Below, piece by piece: positions 44,401 to 51,041 of a DNA stretch of 64,000 bases. The stretch's first letter is position 1. Each line of letters begins with the position of its first letter. This DNA comes from Thermoguttaceae bacterium. Lineage in GTDB: Bacteria > Planctomycetota > Planctomycetia > Pirellulales > Thermoguttaceae. Under the pieces are notes generated by a model, which was not told the DNA's origin, did no database searches, and saw only the letters and a program-made list of their open reading frames with translations. The stretch spans positions 1 through 64,000 of the forward strand of contig JAFRAC010000023.1 in the NCBI GenBank assembly GCA_017405595.1. Reading direction: 5' to 3'. The translations under genes were made by a program, and so were the position numbers.

Positions 44401-47400
44401 CCGTCCCGGGCAAGTATGCTTCACCGGCCATGCTTACCAGATCGCCGATGGCAATATGGTACGTTATACTCTGGACGGAATGGAAACGGTTTTTATAGTA
44501 ATCAACAGCTTCCCTTGAAATCCCAGGGGCATTATAAAGCTCAACATTTCCGACTAAACCTTTATAGTTTGCGACAAACCATTGGGACAGTGCCGCTCCC
44601 AGAGAATAGCCATAAACATCGACAGAATAACCCTGACTGTTTTTATATTCGCTCCAACCTTCTAGGTTTGACCTTTTCTCCACATATTGGTCATAACCAA
44701 CTCCATCCGGATTCAAATCCGACAAGATATCCGCCGAAAGAAATGAAATACCAGTGCTTTCTATGGCTCGAGTATCTGTACCGGGAAAAAGCAATACGGG
44801 ATTATGAGTATTATCTACCGGTGAAAGACAAAAAGCATCAAGACCGGTATCGGAGTTGTAATTATAGTATTGTCTTTCGATGAAATATCCCGTTTGAATC
44901 CATTTGGGGTTATACCAACTATCTTTCAAATTGTTATTGTAGCTTGGATTTGCAAGAGTCATTCTTTCTTTCACTTGCCAGCTGTTCCAGGCACGTTCAA
45001 AGACTTCTGCATCCTGTTTTAACATGAACTCTGAATCGGGATATTCAAACACAATTGCATGACATCCCTTTTCTCTGTTCGTAGTTGAAAGAACACATTC
45101 ATCGGACGCAAGCAAATCGTAGGAGTATTGAATCGTGCCGTTTTTCCCGGCAGCACCAAAAACGATGAAACACGAATTCGAAGGGACGAAATATGTGACG
45201 TCTCCAATCTCTTCCTGTCCCTCCTTGCGATTTCTCCGTAATTCGCCTTCGATAAGGGTTTGCCTGACTTTCTGGCTACCGGTGCTTTTGAGATATGTAC
45301 CTTCATACCATGACCTCGTAACATACAGACCTTCAAGTGACTTATAGCTCAAAGTCGATATGTCATCATTAAACTCGTTGATAAGCATACCTTTGTTGCT
45401 CCACTTTGGTCTTGCCCAGGCCACAGCATATTCCGCCACATCGACTTTTGCATCATCTAAGGTCTGTGAGGAGCTGAATGTTTCGGAAAAAAGGGTTGTC
45501 ACCCAGTTGGTTCCCTTCACCTTGTAATTTAGTGTGCAGGCAACTTTATACGATCCGTGATCCCCCTTTTCCGGCAGCCAGCCCGTGTAATGTATTTCCC
45601 ACTTCTCACTGGATAGCGTCACCTTCGCCCACCTATCGCTGGTGGCACTGACCGTGTCCGTTTTAACGGTTTTAACAACGTTGCCGTCCGCATCCAGTTT
45701 TTCGATCTTCCACACCATGTTTTTCAGTTCATAATCACTGAGATTGTGATCTTTGGTGTTTTCCTGAATTGTCGCGACAAGTTTTACATTTTTGCCGACA
45801 ACCGCCCCCCAGTCCGGATGGTTCTTGCTAATATCAGGGTCATTACACGAAATGGTGATATTTTCAACAGAAATATCGGGTTGTTCACTGACCTCAACTT
45901 CAACATTGTCCAGTCTCGCAGTAGATTTATATGTGTACCCGACGTGCCTTGCCGACCAATGACTTCCTTTCACTTTGTAAGTTAAATCACAAAAGATAAG
46001 GTATTTTCCCTGATCTCCCTCTTCTGGCTGCCATCCTGTGTAATGTATCTCCCACTTATCAGATGAAAGTGTCACTTTCGCCCATCGGTTGCTGGTTGCA
46101 GCAACAATGTCCGTTTTGACGACTTCATACTCATTGGTGGTCTCGTTCAGCTTTTCGATTGTCCATGCCATGTCTTTCAACTCGTAATCGCTAAGATCAT
46201 GGTCATTGGTGTTTTCCTGAATCGTCGCAACGAGCTTCACTTCTTCCCCTGTAACTATATGATTTCCCGTATTGGGAATGGTGATTGTTTCAACAGAGAT
46301 ATTCGGCGCACTCCAAGTTTCAGATTGGAATTCGTATGCGCCGAGATCAACGATCCCGCCATAAATACGGCTCTTTCCCGCAAGATCGGTATCATAACCA
46401 GAAATATAGCTGTTGTTTCCCTTGTCGATAGCCTGGGAATTTTCAGCGAGGGTATAATCGCCGTTTGCCGCATCGGTAAAGAGAGGAAGCGAAGGATTGT
46501 AGGTCAGGCAGTTCGAGGATTCCGTCCAGCCGTTGAAGGTGGAAAGTGTGTTATAGGCATAGATGCCACCGGAATGTTCGTCATTTATGATTATGTCGCT
46601 TACACTGTAACCCCGATAATTTCCAGCAACAATGGAATTGTAAAGCACAAGCGAGCTGTCAAGGTCGCTACTGTACCAGCAATCATTAGTAATCCCGCCG
46701 CTATTCGCCGCAACGGTTGAGTTGACGAGGATCAACGTACCGCCATCTACATTGCTGAGCCCACCGCCGGAAAACGCTCTATTACCTAACACGGTCGAGT
46801 TTATAAGGGTTGCCGTGCCGGTTTGGTTGAGGATCCCACCGCCGCAGTGAAACTCACCGCCCACAGCGGTTGGTGCTGTATTACCGGAAACGGTGCAGCT
46901 CATCATCGTAAGAGAACCGACGTTGCAAATCCCGCCACCGGACACGGTCACCGTATTCGATCCCACATATGTGTTGGTGATGGTAACTGTGCCATGACGG
47001 TTGTGGATTCCACCACCATAGGTGCCTAAACAATTCATTACGACACAATTGGTGAGTGAGAGGCTGGCACTGTCGTCGTTGCAAATTCCACCACCGCCCC
47101 CCCAGCCGTTCTCTCGATTATTCGAAACGGTGCAGCTCATCATCGTAAGAGAACCGACGTTGTGAATTCCGCCACCGCCCCCCCAGCCGTTCGCTCGATT
47201 ATTATTCGAAACGGTGCAGCTCATCATCGTAAGAGAACCGACGTTGTAAATCCCGCCGCCACCATCGTATTCTCCGTCATTGTCACAAATGTACCCTCCC
47301 GTAATTGTCAGTGAGATCAGTTCAACAGGTGAATTGCGCGTGCCACCGCTCACATAGAATACCCGGCTCTCTTGGTTCGCGTCAATCGTAACCCCGCCAA

Positions 47401-47686
47401 CACTGCTTGCGTCGATCGTAATGCTCTTTGAAATTACAAGTTGTGTTCCGGTCAGGGTAATCGTCCCGGACTTGGCGAATGTAATCGTTGAACCCGCCGC
47501 AGCACTGTTAATCGCCGACTGGAGGGCAGAGTAGGTCAGGCTGGAAACGACAATCGGTGCCGAGGTCGGTTCTGGCTGAGCGATAAGAGCGGCGGCGGAC
47601 TCTTCCGATCCGGCAACAACGGCCAGAAGGGTTCTTTCTTCGAGAGATTCAAGGCGGAGTTTACGGGCGTTGGTGAGATTGTTCAT
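38423..47686 (-). CDS. Giant secreted multidomain protein: beta-helix, lipase-like, dockerin, CARDB repeats
   Basis: This 3,087-residue surface or secreted protein starts with the planctomycete motif LRLESLEERTLLAV. Approximate order: beta-helix domain (45-460, GGGI/NN repeats, ending DLGAYEFQ); two related beta-sandwich repeats (465-720, WEIHYTGW); a class-3 lipase-like domain (about 940-1150) with GYSLGAA (Ser1028), Asp1082 in AIGDLVS and His1112 in TDYHLAP; beta-rich domains; an Fn3-like unit; a type I dockerin (about 1977-2040, DINNDGDISGADRTLL and DINGDGDISSADRTFL); five CARDB-like repeats of about 124 residues; a second beta-helix (about 2665-3010) like the first; and a C-terminus like half a dockerin (ADADLSFLPNSWFGE). 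Start ATG 47684-47686 has AAGGA 6 nt upstream. Likely an adhesin or degradative enzyme; role inferred. Confidence 0.9.
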   Translation of the reverse strand: MNNLTNARKLRLESLEERTLLAVVAGSEESAAALIAQPEPTSAPIVVSSLTYSALQSAINSAAAGSTITFAKSGTITLTGTQLVISKSITIDASSVGGVTIDANQESRVFYVSGGTRNSPVELISLTITGGYICDNDGEYDGGGGIYNVGSLTMMSCTVSNNNRANGWGGGGGIHNVGSLTMMSCTVSNNRENGWGGGGGICNDDSASLSLTNCVVMNCLGTYGGGIHNRHGTVTITNTYVGSNTVTVSGGGICNVGSLTMMSCTVSGNTAPTAVGGEFHCGGGILNQTGTATLINSTVLGNRAFSGGGLSNVDGGTLILVNSTVAANSGGITNDCWYSSDLDSSLVLYNSIVAGNYRGYSVSDIIINDEHSGGIYAYNTLSTFNGWTESSNCLTYNPSLPLFTDAANGDYTLAENSQAIDKGNNSYISGYDTDLAGKSRIYGGIVDLGAYEFQSETWSAPNISVETITIPNTGNHIVTGEEVKLVATIQENTNDHDLSDYELKDMAWTIEKLNETTNEYEVVKTDIVAATSNRWAKVTLSSDKWEIHYTGWQPEEGDQGKYLIFCDLTYKVKGSHWSARHVGYTYKSTARLDNVEVEVSEQPDISVENITISCNDPDISKNHPDWGAVVGKNVKLVATIQENTKDHNLSDYELKNMVWKIEKLDADGNVVKTVKTDTVSATSDRWAKVTLSSEKWEIHYTGWLPEKGDHGSYKVACTLNYKVKGTNWVTTLFSETFSSSQTLDDAKVDVAEYAVAWARPKWSNKGMLINEFNDDISTLSYKSLEGLYVTRSWYEGTYLKSTGSQKVRQTLIEGELRRNRKEGQEEIGDVTYFVPSNSCFIVFGAAGKNGTIQYSYDLLASDECVLSTTNREKGCHAIVFEYPDSEFMLKQDAEVFERAWNSWQVKERMTLANPSYNNNLKDSWYNPKWIQTGYFIERQYYNYNSDTGLDAFCLSPVDNTHNPVLLFPGTDTRAIESTGISFLSADILSDLNPDGVGYDQYVEKRSNLEGWSEYKNSQGYSVDVYGYSLGAALSQWFVANYKGLVGNVELYNAPGISREAVDYYKNRFHSVQSITYHIAIGDLVSMAGEAYLPGTVKLYTNSNENYSCTDYHLAPMVTQYAFVRTRENGVIKYKNTAQLKDTITAETFGSYWFNYDHFQKYYDTFIEIPVNLTTPKTSIGIHTRLKLTENLYIRGTTEYIRSHVDLAETLRDFDGALVEAFFGIVLLDPDLVREAAQDALESALSFVVNLIEARMLVDLPLSHNWTLKKINQNLCGSGNVKGRPTVTIQTPDGISMQAFISYAGYGLDKISVDPRLYYVRNQDYLKIGNASLWLPNTDNGTLSFTAIDGSSPTDVYRDTDYMLSGNVTARFGSFVPSKKMAEFKISSIKASSWDISDINLHYDGKSVANLNTTNRSFTATNKGKRLSGNVDLTLTVYDYKLNSDGTDYILVRSDRTFSNSTMTFKSGLISDNITITNNSGNDHLVFQYAEGKSPTLKIGSTIYSYNSSTNEWYTTASKPAAPQLPQAAILPDPLPTGLSGSVTANASGYEISVKIPKSTFDRYSLVSFYLDSNNSGFDGDYITSLAKSDMVLKSGYYTCSFDLSGTDVEPGTYYLYAHGDFEAENQSVYSNKFTLTQPLQALTLSETAYQFSDTNIGIVNDSIKKQFTITNSGETDATFAITMSEDSDYLDFLCTAQLSDGSYLTTPTVTLSPGETLSLDVYFVPQTVGDKGAVIKLVSDLDDSELGTISLTGKALEMLPADIGTSTAGAAVSPQSVCVGEAFDVSCTIFNNSANTADCSSVSFYVSQNASNITSGTLIGTVDVSEWILSGESKTVTLSLESFPQLSAGNYYVGWVVESENDSDLSNNSAVLDRRITVSDTQTNRLAAPTITTGARGVYVSYGANRHQIQWNTVKNAAGYVVKYSENGTDWVLVSTQDTSIVVNDLTYGADVTYLVRAQGNGSYADSEWSASKTFNVCPMDINNDGDISGADRTLLSNAWLAEEGDDEYQYCADINGDGDISSADRTFLSNNWLGEVGDIDLNYPKPKQENPVTIDLAVLSGGNVQLSNGVISLTTGKIKNNGTGTAVGGYKIKIYASTDTSISSSDILLGTYTVNTPLQTGQSTTLSYHNISANALTAGRSYYIGWIVSDVNGETVTSNNTAYCSSKITVPAPALAPDLTATVGGSITMTSDGKFTLSYVTIKNVGNGDAPAGFKISIYASSDTSITTADTLLTSFTNNTDLPAGESMRCNFDDISVEGLTAGQSYYIGWIISDVEGETVTSNNTAYCSSKITVPVPALAPDITATVGGSVSTISGGKFTLSNVTIKNVGNGDAPAGFRIDFYASTDTSITTADTLLFAGTTNAGLEAGESITFGVPDISVEGLTAGQSYYIGWIISDVEGETVTSNNTAYCSSKITVPIPALAPDITATVGGSVSTISGGKFTLSNVTIKNVGNGDAPAGFKVNVYASTDTSITSADTLLTTYTVNDTLAVGKSKTVKIIDIPFPVEGLAVGGSYYIGWIVSDVAGEAVLDNNAAYCKTQLTVPAPDLAASNGGTVTTPSSFKLTLKTGTIKNAGKGDAPAGFRINVYASTDTSITTDDILLTSHTVTEALAAGKSATFTIEDISTTKLAVGQYYIGWIVDNVSGESVLTNNKAYCTTKLKVTQQNWVVNTIADPASWSTTDSVVSLREAVSRASNGDLITFADTLAGKTITLNGSQINIDKSVTIDASSIGGITIDADGKNRVFYITGGTNTQPVVMTRLTIQGGDTRSYEDIADRTGAGFYSKLATIVMTDCLITDNYSYYGGGFFSGGGTATITNCVISNNSAAQGGGFANAACLLTMTNCSVIQNYGYWGGIFNTGNVNDISLKMINCTVAGNSSNANPGAGLYNHYTNAYLYNTVIAENTSPTSNSDVCNENGSIYAYNSISSFTDWTTSSNCLIYNSSKPLFTNAAKGNYTLAANSQAINKGNNSYISGYGTDLAGNARIVNGTVDIGAYEYQGATSAALPQFNSPSLLTGDKAYYGFEVREQDQTIPNAFADADLSFLPNSWFGEADDDDLTTSKPLAADIVFAEFASADIGVDLDVF
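39690..41530 (-). repeat. Five tandem CARDB-like repeats inside the giant gene
   Basis: These are tandem units of about 372 bp (124 residues), each containing ITVPxPALAPDITATVGG-like, NVTIKNVGNGDAPAGF and YYIGWIISDVEGETV blocks. The central units are nearly identical in DNA: 40309-40405 equals 40681-40777 over 97 bp. The outer units are more diverged. This suggests recent expansion or gene conversion. Confidence 0.85.
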
Positions 47687-47780
47687 CACGGATCCTTTTG
47701 TAAGGAAAAAGTTTAAAACGGGTCAACTTCCGGAAGGGGCAACACTCATCCCGTTAAGGGATTTCGCGAGTATGTGCACC

Positions 47781-47809
47781 ATTATATTACCCGTCTTTCA
47801 AACCATCAA
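47781..47809 (-). promoter_or_regulatory. Promoter of the giant gene
   Basis: Minus-strand TTGATG (47804-47809), 17 bp, TATAAT (47781-47786). The transcript would have an 88-nt leader. Confidence 0.65.
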
Positions 47810-47892
47810 CCCAAATCATCACGCCAAAATCAAAAATATCAGCCGCTTAATCCAGCCGATCCGCCCAATTCCCCTCCCTGCCATTACGGCGA

Positions 47893-47911
47893 CGAGAAAA
47901 TTTCTCGTCTT
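47893..47911. other. Inverted repeat in the intergenic region
   Basis: GACGAGAA-AAT-TTCTCGTC is an 8-bp perfect inverted repeat about 85 bp upstream of the giant gene's -35 box. It could be a regulator site. The rest of 47.81-48.04 kb shows no gene I can support. Confidence 0.35.
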
Positions 47912-48048
47912 CTGCAACGGTCCCTTGTCCACTGGTATGTCCTCATCAAAGCGGGAAGAAGTCCGCTGAAACAACTTCCGTCCCAAAAGTCGGCAAACTC
48001 TCTTGACATAACCGCTATTCCCCGTAAAACACATTTAGGTTTAAATCC

Positions 48049-48077
48049 TTTTAAACATTAAAACAACGCATAAAATA
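48049..48077 (+). promoter_or_regulatory. Candidate promoter of the AbiEi-like gene
   Basis: TTTTAA (48049-48054), 17 bp, TAAAAT (48072-48077). An alternative is TTGACA (48003-48008), 16 bp, TAAAAC. Either would place the palindrome at 48093 at or just after the transcription start. Confidence 0.4.
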
Positions 48078-48092
48078 TATATTTTTCAGACA

Positions 48093-48128
48093 AATCTATA
48101 ACACTTATTTACAAATGTTATAGATTTG
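48093..48128 (+). promoter_or_regulatory. Palindromic operator upstream of the AbiEi-like gene
   Basis: A perfect 12-bp inverted repeat, AAATCTATAACA / TGTTATAGATTT, with a 12-nt spacer, lies 25 bp before the start codon. AbiEi antitoxins are known to repress their own promoters by binding inverted repeats, so this is the likely autoregulatory site. It could also form a leader hairpin. Confidence 0.65.
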
Positions 48129-48153
48129 CCAGATACAGGAAACCGCTTGCGGA

Positions 48154-48744
48154 ATGAACCTCAGAAGAAACGAACTTGTCCGGGTCGCCGAATCCCATAA
48201 AAAGGGGCTTTCCCGCTATATGGTCTACCGGCTCCTGGCCGCGGGAAAACTCGAAAGGGTTTCGAGGGGCGTCTATCGGCCCGTTTCGGAAGACGATTTC
48301 GACGCTCATCCCGATATTATCGAGGTCATCTCGAAAAAACCGGACGCGGTTCTTTGCCTTGTGTCGGCGCTTGATTGGTACGGCATTACCACGCAAATCC
48401 CCTTTCGCGTCTCAATCGCGGTAAGGCGCGGCTGTTATCTGCCAGCCGATATGCCGGACGCGCAGATCTACCGGTTTTCTGACATCTCCCTGAAAGAGGG
48501 TGTCCGAACCGTCTATATTGACCGGAGGCGGGTCAGGATCACAACGCCGGAAAAAACGATTGCCGACTGTTTCAAGTTCCGAAACAGGCTTGGCATGGTA
48601 ACCGTTCTTGAAGCGCTTCGCCTCTATCGGCAGCAAATGGAATTCAAACCGGCCGAGCTGATGAGATACGCAAAGGTCTGCCGCGTGGCAAATGTGATCC
48701 GCCCCTACCTTGAGATGATTCAATGTCTCCCCGGCACTGGCTGA
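48154..48744 (+). CDS. AbiEi-type antitoxin / transcriptional regulator, orphan
   Basis: This 196-residue protein starts with a winged-helix-like DNA-binding region (SRYMVYRLLAAGKLERVSRG then VYRP), typical of the AbiEi N-terminus. The C-terminal part has LCLVSALDWYGITTQIP, the ITTPEKTIADCFKFRNRLG segment (in parts ITTPEKTIADC, FKFRNRLG) and EALRLYRQQ, as in the AbiEi antitoxin family of type IV toxin-antitoxin systems. The nucleotidyltransferase toxin AbiEii normally follows in the same operon. Here the next gene is polX on the other strand, so the regulator is alone. The palindrome upstream supports autoregulation. It sits at the edge of an accessory block. Confidence 0.85.
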   Translation: MNLRRNELVRVAESHKKGLSRYMVYRLLAAGKLERVSRGVYRPVSEDDFDAHPDIIEVISKKPDAVLCLVSALDWYGITTQIPFRVSIAVRRGCYLPADMPDAQIYRFSDISLKEGVRTVYIDRRRVRITTPEKTIADCFKFRNRLGMVTVLEALRLYRQQMEFKPAELMRYAKVCRVANVIRPYLEMIQCLPGTG

Positions 48745-48788
48745 TAAGCTACCCTGAACTTGACACCGGAAATAACAAAGCGCGGTTT

Positions 48789-50954
48789 TCAGTCGGACAA
48801 GGGGGCCGGGTTTTGGAGCTGGCGTTTGCGCATCGCCATCAGTTCCGAAAGGGGGAGCGTGTTGACGACGTCGTCCGGGGTCAGGCCGGCTTTCCGCGCG
48901 AACTGAACGCCATAGCGCAGGTTGTCCATCTCCTGGGGGGAATGGGAATCGGTGGAAATCACAATCTTGATTCCGTGCTCTTTTGCGCGGCGGCAGAGAC
49001 GCCAGTCGAGATCGAAACGGTGAAGTTTGCAGTTCATCTCGAGGCATTTGCCGTGTTTCGCCGCCAGATCGAAAATGTAGTCCAGATCCATGTCGAGCCG
49101 GAACGAGGACTGCCATTCCTTTCCGGTTGGGTGGGAGATCCCGCTGACATACGGACAGGTCAGCGCGGTTTCCATGCGGCGGTGTATCATCTCGCGGGAC
49201 TGCCCCCGGCCGTAGTGGAGCGACGCCATCACCCAGTCGGCCTGGGCGAGAATCTCTTCGGAAAGGTCGAGCCGCGCGTCTTCGAGTACATCGACCTCGA
49301 TCCCGCGCAGAATGGTCAGGGGAAGTCCGATTTCGCGGATCCGCCGGTTGACGCGGTCGACCGCGCGCCAGCATTCCAGAACCCCCTCTTCGTCGAGCCC
49401 GTAGGAGCGCTTGGTGTGGTCGGTCAGCGCGATATACTCGTACCCGCTTTCGACGGCCTTGTCGGCCATCTGCTCGATCGTTCCCCGGCCGTCCGAAAAG
49501 GTGGAGTGCATATGCAGATCGCCGCGGATCCGGCTGCGGCTGATCAGAAGTTCCGGAGAGGCCGGAGGCTGCCTGAACTCAAAAAGGGAATCGCGGATTT
49601 CCGGCGGAAGGTCGGGCAGTCCGAGCTTTTCGTAGAGGTCCCCTTCCTTTTCGAGAGGGACCTCTTTCTTTTCGCGGTAGAGGCCCGTTTCGTCGAGGAA
49701 AAAACCGGCTTTTTCGGCGCGGGCGATAAGTTCGGACCAGTGCGGCTGCGACGAGGAGCGGCAGACCGACGCGGCGACACGGCTGTGGGGCGAACAGAGG
49801 AAGAAACGCGCCTCGCCGCCGGGAAACGCGTACTTTTCGGCAATCGTCAGTTTTTTCCGGTCGATCGCCGCCTCGATCACGTTTCCGCTTTCGCGCGTGA
49901 CCCGCAGAAAGGGGAGCGCCGCGATCCGCTCGGAGACCTGGTCGGGAAAACGTGTAACAAGAAGGAAATCGAACGACCGAACCCCCTCGTTCAGCCGGCG
50001 GAAATCGCCGGCGACCTCGGTTTTTTCGAGCAGAGTGGTCGGCATTCCGCTGCGCGCGCCGCGGAGCATGTCGCCGCGCGGGCGCGGTTGGGGAAGATTC
50101 GACAGGTCGGAAGGTTTCGGTTTCGAGAAGAAAGCGCGCACCCGTTCCGAAAGAGAACGGCGCAAGCGGACATTTGGAATCGGGCGGACCGGCGCGTTCC
50201 AACGGTCCGGCCTTGCGGGAAAGGCGCCGGGTTCCGCTGCCGGGGGGTAACCGCCAAACGGTTCGGCGGGGGGAGCCCCCTGCGGGCGCGGATCCTGCCG
50301 AAACTCTTCCCAGGGGGTCGGTGCCCAAAAGGGAGCCGTCTCCCGGGTCAGGGGTTCAAGCTGTTCGAGGATATAGTCGACGACCGATTCGGAACGAACC
50401 CATTGGATCGGCGCAAACGCGCCGGCCCTCTCTTCGGAGGAATACCATTTGCCGAAAAGCCATTTCTTTTCCAGTTCCGCGTCGAACCCCTCGAGCTTGC
50501 GAACGGCGTGGCTCTGGCACTGCCGGGTGAGATCGCCGGAATTCTTGACCCCGAGCGCATCACGCAGGGCGGCCGCCCGCGCGGCGCCCATTTCGGGAAT
50601 CCGGATCAGCGCGGCCGTCTCGAGGGGGACTTCCTTTTCGAGCGCGGCGACCAGCTGAATCTGGGAATGGTAGGAAAGGCGCGTCTGGCGCTGATACGCC
50701 TCGTCGGCGGGAGGGTCTTTTTCGAGGATCAGTTCCCGCAGCACGTCAAGCTGCTCGTCGCGTGCCTTCGGAAAGAAGAGGACGCGCATCTTGTGGATTT
50801 CGTGATGACGGCTGAACAGGGAGACCGGGAAATCGAAGCGCTCGACCGCGCGCGCCATTTCGGTGAACCGGCGCGCGGGGAACGATTCCCCTTCAAGGTA
50901 TTCCAGAAGGGAAGCGATGTAGTCGAGCTGCTCTGAAATTTGCGCGTTCGTCAA
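48789..50954 (-). CDS. polX: PolX-family protein: PHP domain intact, polymerase site apparently lost
   Basis: This 721-residue protein of the bacterial DNA polymerase X group is longer than the usual about 570-590. The N-terminal helix-hairpin-helix region (ALIRIPEMGAARAAALRDAL) is followed by a Pro/Arg-rich insert (about residues 205-305), then a pol beta-like palm. In PolX the palm reads AGSxRR...DLDF; here it is AGDFRR...RSFDF, so the GS motif and the first catalytic Asp are missing. The C-terminal PHP domain (from about 478) keeps its metal ligands: DLHMHSTFSDG, ALTDHTK, GIEVD, SLHYG, ISHPTG, STDSHSP. It probably works as a nuclease or repair factor, not a polymerase. TTG start with GGAG 7 nt upstream. 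Confidence 0.9.
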   Translation of the reverse strand: MTNAQISEQLDYIASLLEYLEGESFPARRFTEMARAVERFDFPVSLFSRHHEIHKMRVLFFPKARDEQLDVLRELILEKDPPADEAYQRQTRLSYHSQIQLVAALEKEVPLETAALIRIPEMGAARAAALRDALGVKNSGDLTRQCQSHAVRKLEGFDAELEKKWLFGKWYSSEERAGAFAPIQWVRSESVVDYILEQLEPLTRETAPFWAPTPWEEFRQDPRPQGAPPAEPFGGYPPAAEPGAFPARPDRWNAPVRPIPNVRLRRSLSERVRAFFSKPKPSDLSNLPQPRPRGDMLRGARSGMPTTLLEKTEVAGDFRRLNEGVRSFDFLLVTRFPDQVSERIAALPFLRVTRESGNVIEAAIDRKKLTIAEKYAFPGGEARFFLCSPHSRVAASVCRSSSQPHWSELIARAEKAGFFLDETGLYREKKEVPLEKEGDLYEKLGLPDLPPEIRDSLFEFRQPPASPELLISRSRIRGDLHMHSTFSDGRGTIEQMADKAVESGYEYIALTDHTKRSYGLDEEGVLECWRAVDRVNRRIREIGLPLTILRGIEVDVLEDARLDLSEEILAQADWVMASLHYGRGQSREMIHRRMETALTCPYVSGISHPTGKEWQSSFRLDMDLDYIFDLAAKHGKCLEMNCKLHRFDLDWRLCRRAKEHGIKIVISTDSHSPQEMDNLRYGVQFARKAGLTPDDVVNTLPLSELMAMRKRQLQNPAPLSD

Positions 50955-51041
50955 ATCGTCGGCTCCGCCAAAGACCCGTGTCGGCCCGCCGCGTTCCGGA
51001 AAAGGCGTTTCCTGAAACGCGGCGATTCAGATGGAGAGAAA

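Noticed and set aside
38146..48788. A complete integrative element
   Set aside because: No integrase, relaxase or transposase frame is present. Only the flanking similarity suggests insertion, so it is reported as a finding and not as a mobile element.
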